From: Massospora cicadina
Lineage: Eukaryota; Entomophthoromycota; Entomophthoromycetes; Entomophthorales; Entomophthoraceae
NCBI GenBank assembly: GCA_022478985.1
Contig: JAKSZP010002652.1
Location: 186,001-250,000 of the forward strand
DNA length: 64,000 bases
Reading direction: 5' to 3'
In this document: in pieces, positions 10,950 to 19,632 of the stretch
Numbering within the stretch: the stretch's first letter is position 1
Layout: the number at the start of each line of letters is the position of its first letter
Made by a program: the position numbers and the translations under genes
Notes under the pieces: model-generated
Told to the model about the DNA's origin: nothing
The model's database searches: none
What the model saw: the letters and a program-made list of their open reading frames with translations, nothing else

Positions 10950-11600
10950 TAGTGAAAAAATAGAGTTCGTGATATAATAGATACTGGTGCTCCAGTTAAC
11001 ATAGTTTCCGCTAAGCTGATGGAAAAGTTGACGTTAAAGCCTGATGTGGACCATCAAATGGTGTATGGGGCTGCTGGAGCAGAAAGCACCATCTCTGAGG
11101 GAGCGTACATTGCAATACCTTTGCATTTTGGGTCCATTGTCATTGTAGCTCCAGCAATTGTGCTAACAAATGAAACTTTCAACTTGCTACTTGGAACCAC
11201 TTTCCTGCGACATTTTGGGGCTGTCATTGATATGATGGAGGAGACTCTTGCAAAATTGAGACAGCGGATCCCAATTTACTTCACCTCTAGTGGAGTGCCG
11301 AAGAATCTGGTGCACATGAGCCACATCAACCTTGCATATAGTGATGGGGTTATGCCAGTTTTCCATCATCAACTAAAAAACAAGACTTGGCCCCTTTCCC
11401 ATCTGATAAATGAATATCAAGTGATACCTCTCCGAGCTGCAGGGCCCATATATATTCCTTCTGGACACCAAGTTTTAGTGAACACCAAGTTAGAGGTGGA
11501 AGTGCCTGCCAGGTTATATGGGAAGTTATTGGGATCTACGTCAAACATGGCTTGAGCCTCATGTGGCTCCAGGGATTATACTTCCAGGTCATGGGGAGAT
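10950..11600 (+). pseudogene. Element A: aspartic protease and linker
   Basis: RDIIDTGAPVNIVSAKLMEK carries the intact catalytic DTG at 10980-10988. Further on, IVLTNETFNLLLGTTFLRHFGA matches the second part of retropepsin-like domains. The frame 11019-11555 stays open for 178 codons and includes the linker ending EVEVPARLYGKL. The upstream junction to Gag is degenerate. Confidence 0.87.
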
Positions 11601-11849
11601 TTAGGTTTTGTTAGCCACTTCATAACAACTAGTGTAAATCCACCGACACCAATTAGTAGCATATTTACACTTGGCTCCAATAGATGAATTTCCCCAGGTT
11701 TATGATTTTGGTTTGTTAGACTAATTTGGTCTATTAGTCAAGGCACTGGCTGGCATAATGATGGTAATACCACGGAGTGATTTAATAGTGATATCAGAAG
11801 AACAAAAAGACCAAGTGATAGCTTTATTTCAAAAGTAAAAGGAGATTTT

Positions 11850-12720
11850 TGCTGTAGCTGATCACTATTTAGGGTGTGCTCAGGGGGTGGTCCATTGAGT
11901 GGACACAGGAGATCATCCACTCATAAGGTCTAAGCTGTTTCAACAATTTTAGAGCAGCGGAAGACGTTGTCACTGAGGAAATTGAAAAGTTGCTGGAGCA
12001 AGGGATGCTCAAAACGTCCAAGAGTTTGTGGGCTTCAACCGTTCTGATTGTAAAAAAGAAGGATGGCACTAACTGTGTAGTAATAGAATACTGGAAGCTC
12101 AATAGTATTACAAAAAAGTACTTTTATTCCTTGTCATGGATCAGTGATGCTTTGGATTGGGGGCAGTGAGAGCCCATTACTTCTCAGCGATGGACTTGAT
12201 ATCAGTCTACTGTCAAATCAAGCTACCCGCGGTGGAACAGGAAAGGTGTGCTGTAATCACATCCAAAGGCCTTTTTCAACTGACTAAGATGCCTCAAGGG
12301 CTATCTAACGCCCCAGCTACGTTTCAATGAGCCATAGACACTATTCTCAGTGACCTGAAACTGTCATGTGTCCTTGTATACCTCAATAATATTAATGTCT
12401 TTTCTTAAATTTTTTTCAGAGCACCTCGATCATCTAGAAACAGTATTCTGTTGGCTTGCTGAGGCGAACATCAAAATTAAGCATTGAAATTGTAACTTCT
12501 TCAAAGACCAGTTGAAATACCTGGGGTATGTGGTAGACTCTAAGGGTCTGAAACCACAGCCGGCCAAGGTGGAGGCCATCTGCAAAATGACTACACCTAA
12601 AGTAAATGCGACATACAGGTATTTTGTGAATGGTAAGTTACTACCAGCGCTTCATCCCTAACTTTAGCTGTATTGGTGGGCCTCTATTTGAGTTGTTATA
12701 AAAGGATGCTGTGTTCAAAC
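11850..12720 (+). pseudogene. Element A: reverse transcriptase, catalytically dead
   Basis: Palm pieces are spread over several frames: a VKKKDGTNCVV-like block near 12050, AMDLISVYCQIKLP near 12190, LTKMPQGLSNAPATFQ near 12290 and the catalytic loop at 12379-12399. That loop reads VYLNNINVFS: both YLDD aspartates are Asn (12385-12390). A TGA at 12328-12330 stands exactly where arginine follows TFQ in relatives, and another at 12485-12487 sits in the KHRKC position. The connection region KYLGYVVDSKGLKP follows. Confidence 0.87.
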
Positions 12721-13230
12721 GGATGGAATGTAATTAATACGCCTTCAATACACTTTGGACGGCGCTGATCAGTTCACAGGTGTTACTCTATCTGAACTTT
12801 GATATGGAGTTTATCGTTTAGATGGATGTGTCCCTTTCTGCTGTTGGGGCGGTATTTTCTCAGAAAGATGACGAGGGAGAGGAGCATCACGTTGTATACT
12901 GCAGTTGAAGTTTGAAATGCCATGAGCGTAATTATACCATGACTAAACAGGAGTGCTTAGAGGTGATCAACGTGTATAAGCAAGAGTCTACTTGCATGGG
13001 ATAAAGTTCAAAGTTGTAATAGATCATGCGTCATTACGCTGGTTGCAGAACCTTAAAGAGCTTAAAGGGCGTTTGGCTCGATGGGCTCTTAAACTACAGG
13101 CTTATGGCTTCAAGATCCTTCACTGCCCAGGAGTAAAGCATCAGAACGCTGACTGATTATCTCAATTGCTGACTGTTGCCATGATGGCAGATCTCAGTAA
13201 TGTGATGTACGATAAGATGCTCAGCGAAAA
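12721..13230 (+). pseudogene. Element A: RNase H
   Basis: MDVSLSAVGAVFSQKDDEGEEHHVVYCS carries the first catalytic Asp. A TGA at 12906-12908 replaces the expected arginine, then HERNYTMTKQECLEV gives the catalytic Glu region. The DHASLRWLQN and RLARWALKLQAYGFKI blocks follow at 13020-13110. The domain ends with NADXLSQL, the usual tether motif, broken by TGA at 13155. Confidence 0.85.
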
Positions 13231-14420
13231 TACAATGATGAACTGCCCCAAGTAATCAAAGCGTTTAATGAGATGCAAAAAATACCTTCCAATGGAATGG
13301 GGAACTGTACAAGAGAATTGGCGATTCTCTATTAGATTTTCTGTGACCCTCAGCATGGCTGGGAATTATTATGAGCGGCCACAAGGCAGTCAGATAAGGT
13401 GGTGTGCGCAAGACAATGGAGTTGTTGCGCCCTCAGTACTATTGGGAAAGCATGAACTTTGCTTGAAACCATTTCCTGTTGCCACCAATGCCAAGTGTAG
13501 AATCCATTTCACCATAAGACTTTGTACTGGGTAATGAAACCACATTTTGCTTGGCATACTATTTCCCTTGATGTTGTTGGCCCTTTGCCAACAGGAGCTA
13601 ACCGGTGAAAGTACATTCTGGTGACTATTGACCACTTTACCCAGTGGGTTGAAGCGCGGGTGATACATGATTTGGGGGTGGTCACAGTGGCCAAGTTTGT
13701 AATGGAATGTACTATTCAGAGACATGGCTGCCCTCATTTCATTCTTACTGATAATGGAACTAACTTCACCTCGCACATCCTCCACAAACTGAACAAGCTG
13801 ATGGGCATCTGCAGGATTCTGATGACTCCATATCACCCAGAGTCCAATGGAATGGTCAAACGGGTGAATGGGGCCTTGGTGAACATACTACAGAAATTAG
13901 TAATGGATCGACTACCCAATCGGAGCTCTCTCCTTTCCACTGCCATGTTTGCCTATATTATTAGATACCATTCCACCATGGGGAAGAGCCCCTTCCAACT
14001 ACTATACGGGTGACACCCGACTCTTCTGGAATTACTTTATTTGTGTGTAGAAGACACCAGCGGAATGGAATCTCACCACTATTTGACTAACCTTACAAAC
14101 ACTTTGATCAAATTGAAAACTAAAGCATATTCCTTCAGCTTAGCCAAGAAGATCAAAAATCAGGCTGCCAATCAGGTATGTCATAGTGGGTTGGCGCAGT
14201 TCAAAGAGGGCAATATGGTTCTCTTCCATGACCAACATGGGTTTGGCAAAAACACAAGTTGGCCAGTATTTGGATTGGTTCATTCGAAGTTATTGAGAAA
14301 ACTGGGGTTGATGCCTATACCATCAAGGACCCTGCAAGTGGTCAGATCAGTAACCGAGTGCACACAAAGTTCCTCCAACCATATAAGCAATAGAAGCCTT
14401 ATTGTACAGTCAAGGAGGGG
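13231..14420 (+). pseudogene. Element A: integrase with Glu to Lys at the active site
   Basis: The core is open from 13621 to 14013: VTIDHFTQWVEARV, then LTDNGTNFTSHILHKL with the second Asp, then YHPESNGMVKRVNG. The last block should be VERVNG; Lys at 13858-13860 replaces the catalytic Glu. The first Asp lies just upstream in LDVVGPLPTGANR (13565-13605). The zinc-binding domain at 13260-13560 is poorly kept. A C-terminal GPF-like segment (DTSGMESHHYLTNL to HDQHGFGKNTSW) runs to 14280, then AYTIKDPASGQISNRVHTKFLQPY ends near the PPT. Confidence 0.9.
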
Positions 14421-14424
14421 GTAA
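14411..14424 (+). other. Polypurine tract of element A
   Basis: The run caaggagggggtaa lies directly before the 3' LTR, the same arrangement as in H, B and E. Confidence 0.75.
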
Positions 14425-15001
14425 TCTCACAATTCCAATATGACTGGACGATAATCCCTGAACAGCTAGGGCGGATTGGACAGAATCTGCCAAACATGAT
14501 ATCAGTTATGATTATTTGAGTGCCTTGATATGAGGCAATATTGGAATATAATGGGTCTTTATTGGATACTGGGTTTATTGGATCGCCTCTATATAAGGCG
14601 ATAAGGCTATAAGATGATGTCGATATTTGATGAATATGAATTAGATCACCTCAAATTAAGGCGATAGGGAGCTAAAGAATAACAAGCCAAAACCAAGGAG
14701 AATTGGCGGAATATATAGTCCAAAATATGAAAGCAGTATCATCTGAATCCACTGTATATAAGCAAGATGGGCGATTGAGAAGGTTAGGTTGTTAATAGTA
14801 GATAGAGAACAGAATAGCGAAAGGTCGCTGTATTTATTAAAGTAATTAAAGAGTCGTTGGAGTGATTGATCCTATTTTTAGTATATTTTCAAGTGTGTCT
14901 GAAGGACTGAAGATCCCCACATTATCTGTCTATTGTTCAGTGGGTTCGACCTGTGTGAGCAGTTTGGCAGATTCTAAAAATACCATCCAAAAATTATAAC
15001 A
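14425..15001 (+). repeat. 3' LTR of element A
   Basis: 577 bp, starting TCTCACAATTCCAATATGAC (the TG start has mutated to TC) and ending AAATTATAACA. The target duplication gatag follows at 15002-15006. It differs from the 5' LTR by many substitutions and small indels, so the insertion is old. Confidence 0.94.
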
Positions 15002-15006
15002 GATAG

Positions 15007-15751
15007 ATTAAAGGACAAAAATCTAGATTAGTAACAAGGCAGGAGTGAACCACAAATTGGGGTCCATACCCAAGCGATGCTCTGGTCTGGAGTGCAAAAG
15101 CAGCCCAGGCTGGAGGGAACCAGGGCGGCGCAGCAGTGCACCAGAGGAGAGAGTTATGGATGAGGAAATCAAATGGTTAACGTTGCAAGAGACATCCTTG
15201 AAGAGGTCCACGCACAGGTTCACCCAACACATTATAAAGAAAACTTTTACCAACGAAAGGTTTTTATTTAGGAGGAAGTCAACCAACAAGAGAGATTGGT
15301 CTCAAGAAAACAAATCTAAGGAAATTCGGGGGGAATAATTAGATTGATAGGAGTGTTGCTATGCCAAGGTGCACCAATAAGCACACACTTCCATTGGGCA
15401 GTGTACTATACTTGGTAATTGACTGAACTTGGGTTATTAATTTTAGGTAAGACAGACCCAAGGTGGAAATTTTTGAAAACTATATGGGTTTTGAAACCCG
15501 TTCACTAAGAAAATGAATTGAACCGTCATTTTTAATTGCAAGCTGGTTCATTTTAACGCATCTGCTGTAATACAGGGCCAAACTTCTCTCACATCACCAG
15601 GACCAACCTGGGCACACCTCGCCTTAACAGCGTTGGTCAATGGTATGTTTTAGGTCAGGGAGGCCTGCCAACTTCACCCTCTTGGCCTCCTGACATGCAG
15701 CTTTATCCTTGGTGTTTCTCCCCATTATTATGTCATCCTCAAGCCATAACA
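15007..15751 (-). repeat. 5' LTR of B1, fragment 2 (right of the A insertion)
   Basis: It continues the LTR interrupted at 8426, as shown by co-linear alignment with 3290-4024, and ends CAAGCCATAACA at 15751 followed by actgt. The 11-base self-priming motif agtcaaccaac is at 15277-15287. Confidence 0.92.
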
Positions 15752-15819
15752 ACTGTGAGATCTTATAGAGGTGACATTGTTGTTAGTCACTAGAAGAGAT
15801 TTAGGTAACAGGTAATAAC

Positions 15820-16260
15820 TAAACGCCTTTACCTACCTAAAAATTATCAGCAGTGTTGGTTGGTAAAATCTTCAGTAATGAGAAAATAAATGCTTGAACT
15901 GCTTAATAGAGTATTGGCATCAGTTGCCAGTAAAAAGGGAATGGCATCCAACTGAATGAGTTGCTTATGTGACAGATCATTGGCATGGCACTCCAGTAAG
16001 AACAAAAGTATCAGAGAGCAACTGAATTCTTTGCTTATATAAATCATCAGCAAGGATGGCCAGCATGGAGATAAGCGCCAGGGGCAACTGAATGCCTGGC
16101 CTGTTGGAAGGACCCTTGGCACTGATGGACAGCAAGAATGCAGGAGGAATAAGCACCTAAATGCTTGACCTACCTGAAAATCATTGGCACGGATAGCCAG
16201 CAAGAGGATAGTCGTCAGGCAATTGAATGCCTGGCCTATTAATAAGATCATCGGCCTTTA
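15820..16260. repeat. Degenerate tandem repeat, period about 66 bp, inside element C
   Basis: About seven copies of a unit built as caactgaatgcctggccta, a short spacer, aatcattggca, then gccagca with a purine-rich end. Unit starts can be read near 15823, 15889, 15951, 16019, 16084, 16156 and 16218, giving spacings of 62-72 bases. The copies are diverged, so the array is old or weakly homogenised. Confidence 0.75.
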
Positions 16261-16980
16261 CAGTCAATATTTTATTAAAACCATCAGAAGTGGCCCCAGC
16301 AGAGAGCTTTGTATATCCTCAAAAACAAGTCACTCTTAACCATTTTAATTGTCTCAACTCAACTTAATGAGGAGCTTAGTTTAAAATTGCAAACTTTTCT
16401 TAAATTGTCAGCAGCGGAATCATTGTCACTCACTTTTAGTAACAGGATCCTCAGCATTCTGCCAGAAAACTACTGATTTATTATTAGGTGGATTATCCTT
16501 AGCTTTAATCACCAGAAATTCTGAAAACCTTGGCGTCAGATTGTCAATTTTCTGGAACTCTGAATTTTTATAATAATTAAATTAATGACATCCTTAGCTT
16601 CAGTCACCAGTGTCAATTAGCACTTGATTCTATTGGGGATAATTCCATGACAATTTGAATTAGCTCAACCCAAGCTAATGGGGAGCACAATTCAGAATGT
16701 AGATGTTTTGACCATTAAGAGGTCTATCCTCAGCATTGATAGCCAGATATAACCTAAACGTTGTCCACTGGGTTATTTGGGGTTAATAGTTTAAACCAAC
16801 AATTAATTTGATTTTAATTAATATATACCCAGTTGATTCTTCCTGAGCAGCAAGCTCAGAAGGGCGCAGTTGAGGGGTTGGATGCTTTTCAAAAGGTTAT
16901 TTTTTCACCACCTTCAAAATTAGCAGGTGGAGAGGTTGGTGATAGCTGTAGCAAGGGAGTGTCCAGTCTATTATAAAGAA

Positions 16981-17515
16981 TTATTGGCCACAATGGCCAG
17001 CATCATGGATGTCCCAGAAAATTCATTGGTGCTGGTTGCTGGCATCATGGAATAGCCCTGGAAAGGTCTTTTGGAATGAGTAGCTGGTATTGAGGGTAAA
17101 TCCTGGAATGAGAATCAGTGGTGGGGCAACTGAATGCCACACCAAATAAAAAATCATTGGCCATGAGAGCCATCATCTGGAATGACCCCAGAAAGGACAT
17201 TGGCACTGATTGCGGCATTGGGGATGGCCCTGGAAAGAGAATCAATAGCAGGAAAACTAAATGCCTCACCTATTTTTTATTTAACAAAAGATCATTGTCT
17301 GTGAGGGCTGGCATTGGGGAATGCCCCAGAAAGAGCTTTGATATTGTTAGCTGGCATCAGGGGTTGGCCCCTCAGAAAGAGTGTCAGTGGTAATGCCATT
17401 AAATCCATGCCTATTACAAGTATCATCAGCTGCGAGGGCTGGCATCAAGGAATAGCCCCTGAGAGGTCATTGGCGTTAGTTGCCGGTATCAGGGTTTGGC
17501 CCCAGAATTTTTAGA
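16981..17515. repeat. Second degenerate repeat array inside element C
   Basis: The phrase ggcatcatggaatagcccc and its variants (ggcattggggaatgcccc, ggcatcaaggaatagcccc) recur together with aatcattggc and with gaatgcc plus an acct-like word. The parts are the same as in the 15820-16260 array but the order is looser. Between the arrays the repeats fade. Confidence 0.65.
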
Positions 17516-18120
17516 AATGACTGACAAATGGAAGTAGCTCAACCCAATCTAAATAGGGAGAACTTTGGGATTTCTTTTTACAATTAGTAATTATCAGGGA
17601 AGTTTATTTAAATTAATGAGCTGCTGAATTGGGGTTTGAGATAAGGGCTCAACTCAATTTAATGTGGAGCAGAGTCAAATCTTGACTAATAATTAAAACC
17701 CACAATTAACCAATCAGAAATCAGGGGCTAATTAGCAACAAACCCCAATTACCCTAGTTGCTGATCTCAGGAATTTACACCCTTCTGAATTGTCAAAGAG
17801 GATCGGCAGGCTCAGGTTGGCCTGCATTGGTTAGGTTATGAGGAGGGGATTAATGAAGAGGCTGACATCTTTGCAAGGGCTTTGGAGTACTCATGAGGTG
17901 CCTGGTTGGCCCTCAAAATTGAAACTTAACCTCTCTTAGATGTTCAAAATTTCCCATACAGCCTTGAAGTTGGGGCTCAACATATTCAGCAGCATCTTGG
18001 GAGTGCAGCTCAGTGCAGGTATGTTATTGGCACTTGGAACTGACAAGAACCAGTGGCAGTAAGCCATATCCTAACTGAACCCTTATCCAGGTGGAGGTGG
18101 AACTCAGGGCTATACAAGGG

Positions 18121-18138
18121 CCCCTGTAGTGAGCACCA
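18121..18138 (-). other. tRNA-type primer-binding site of element C
   Basis: The minus strand reads TGGTGCTCACTACAGGGG, the least altered form of the site shared by six families here. It stands one base from the LTR and proves the minus orientation of C. Confidence 0.85.
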
Positions 18139-18139
18139 A

Positions 18140-19632
18140 TGTCAGGATTTTTGGCCACTTAGAGCTCGCATGGTGCAGGCTCAGAATCCTAACAAGGGGG
18201 CAGGAGTGGGAGGCTCAGTGCCATGGTTACATGACATAATTGTGGGTACAGACTGTAAAGTCAAAGCTGGACGTCAGGAAGCCAAAAATGTCAAGCCGCA
18301 AGGCCACCTTGACTTAAAACATACCTTGGACCAACGTTGAGTACAGGCCACATATGATCAGGTTGGCCCTGGGGATGTGTGTGACACTCAGTCCTGCATT
18401 ACAGAAAGGGTGTTAAAAAGCACCAGACATATTACTAATAATAATGGTTGATTCAGCTTCCTGGAGAAAGGTGTTTCCAAACCTGTTCAATTTTTAATAT
18501 CAACAAATTGGGAAGAACCATTTACAATCAATAACTTTGGTCAGACTATTCTAAGTGAAAGTACCCTGGTCAATGGTAATGTGTGCCTATTGGCTCATTA
18601 AGGCTTACTATCTCTCCAAAGAATGATGATTCTTCACCCATGTTTAATAATGTTCCCTTAAAACCATCCTTCCTTTTTTGTTGATTTTTATTGATAAACG
18701 CCCCATTATCTTTACATTTTTGTTTGCATAATCCCTTGGGAAAACCTGTGTGTGGACCTCCTCAAGGAGATCTCAAACAACTTAGGACACTTCATTTTAA
18801 CTAAATTGACAACAGACTTTGGTGCACAGCTGGGCCGTCCTGATCCCCCAAATTTGAGGCACCCAAGCACCCTGACACTGATCTTCAATTTCTTATTGAC
18901 TCCATCTTGAACCAACTAAGCTTTGCTGTTTGTTAGTACTATTTATAGATTAAACGTTGTCTACACTAGCCCTGGGTCCCCTCTGCTATGGCACCATCTG
19001 AGGTGCCCTATTCCCATTGTTATTAGTGACTTGTTCCCTTGCAGTGTGGCTATGCATTCCACACTACCTCACTGGGAATAAGAGCGTTACAGACACTCTC
19101 TTAACACTCATTCCATCGTTCTTCCCAAGAGAAAGGGGGCCAAAGTTCCCCTAAGTTTACCAATAAAGACCCTTCTTGGAGAAGGTCTTTTATGTAATAA
19201 GTTAGATTAGTTATTGAAAATATAGAATTTTAAATTATTTGTAGTATAAAAGAAGGTACGGTTTATTTAAGGGAGCCTTATACTATTTATTGTGCCAAGG
19301 CTAAAGGTGATAGGGCGAGAATTCATAATAATCATAGGAAAAATGCTAAGTGATAGAAGACAATGGAATGCCTTGCTTAACTAAACTCTCAGCATTTATT
19401 GCCAATTGAAGTAATAATACTTATAGCTTGAGACTCAAATTCTTATTGGAATAAATCCCAGACTATTAAATGGTTCAAATTTTAATAAATGTTATTAGGA
19501 ATGACCCCTGACCCATTCAATATGCTCAACTCAAGTTAATAGGGAGACTAGTTCAACAATTATTAATAATTGAATAACGGCAAGTTGCAACCCCTAGTAT
19601 TGGCTTCACCCTTTAAAGGGCATTGCTCAACA
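18140..19632 (-). repeat. 5' LTR of element C, split by a solo B LTR
   Basis: The LTR sequence occupies 18140-18218 and 19112-19632; the piece between is a B-type LTR with its target duplication. Without it the LTR is about 600 bp, matching the 595-bp 3' LTR. It ends GCTCAACA, followed by acctt. Confidence 0.87.
18219..19106 (+). repeat. Solo LTR of chromovirus family B
   Basis: 888 bp, reading in sense from TGCCATGGTTACATGACA to GACACTCTCTTAACA, the reverse complement pattern of the LTR at 3129-4024. Flanks ctcag (18214-18218) and ctcat (19107-19111) are a TSD with one change. No internal sequence is present, so it arose by recombination between the two LTRs of a full element. Confidence 0.9.

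Larger units (their letters stand above)
8427..15001 (+). mobile_element. Element A: Ty3/Gypsy retrotransposon, complete but decayed
   Basis: This 6.6-kb element has LTRs at 8427-8988 and 14425-15001, and TSD gatag at 8422-8426 and 15002-15006 (perfect). It is inserted in the 5' LTR of B1. PBS, gag with a zinc knuckle, protease, reverse transcriptase, RNase H, integrase and PPT are present in the standard Gypsy order. It has no chromodomain. Every catalytic domain downstream of protease is broken, so it can only be a substrate. Confidence 0.96.
3129..15751 (-). mobile_element. Element B1: Tf1/sushi-like chromovirus, interrupted by element A
   Basis: This Ty3/Gypsy element is on the minus strand. 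Its LTRs lie at 3129-4024 and at 8270-8426 plus 15007-15751. TSD accgt (3124-3128) pairs with actgt (15752-15756), differing by a single C to T at a CpG. After removing A the element is about 6.0 kb. Order on the minus strand: gag, protease, reverse transcriptase, RNase H, integrase, chromodomain. It is more decayed than its relative B2. Confidence 0.93.
15757..18139 (-). other. Internal region of element C, non-coding, repeat-rich
   Basis: This 2.4-kb segment lies between the B1 insertion and the 5' LTR of C. Short open frames exist but none shows a retroelement motif. Its content is mainly two arrays of degenerate repeats (listed separately) separated by AT-rich sequence that repeats phrases such as aactcaacttaatgaggagc (16350) and agctcaacccaatct (17530). 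Confidence 0.7.
2338..19632 (-). mobile_element. Element C: non-autonomous LTR retrotransposon, host of nested B1 and A
   Basis: Two copies of one LTR (2338-2932 and 18140-19632) bracket this element. A PBS next to the right copy shows that it reads on the minus strand. TSD ccctt (2333-2337) faces acctt (19633-19637), one mismatch. With B1/A and the solo B LTR removed, the internal region is about 2.6 kb (2933-3128 plus 15757-18139). It shows no gag, protease, polymerase or integrase. That is the build of a LARD-like non-autonomous element that would need enzymes from a partner sharing the same PBS. Confidence 0.82.

Noticed and set aside
14930..14970. LTR A contains ggttcgacctgtgtgagca, like a tRNA T-arm plus acceptor end
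   Set aside because: The 5' LTR copy does not conserve it and no cloverleaf can be formed around it.
15847..16251. A 134-codon minus-strand open frame over the tandem repeat of element C, with recurring QAFNC-like words
   Set aside because: The repeats in the protein only mirror the DNA repeat, units differ in length by non-multiples of three, and the frame is not shared with the second array. It could be a real repeat protein but nothing supports that.
15820..16260. CRISPR-like array
   Set aside because: The repeats are long, diverged and lie inside an LTR element of a eukaryotic genome; there are no constant short repeats with unique spacers.
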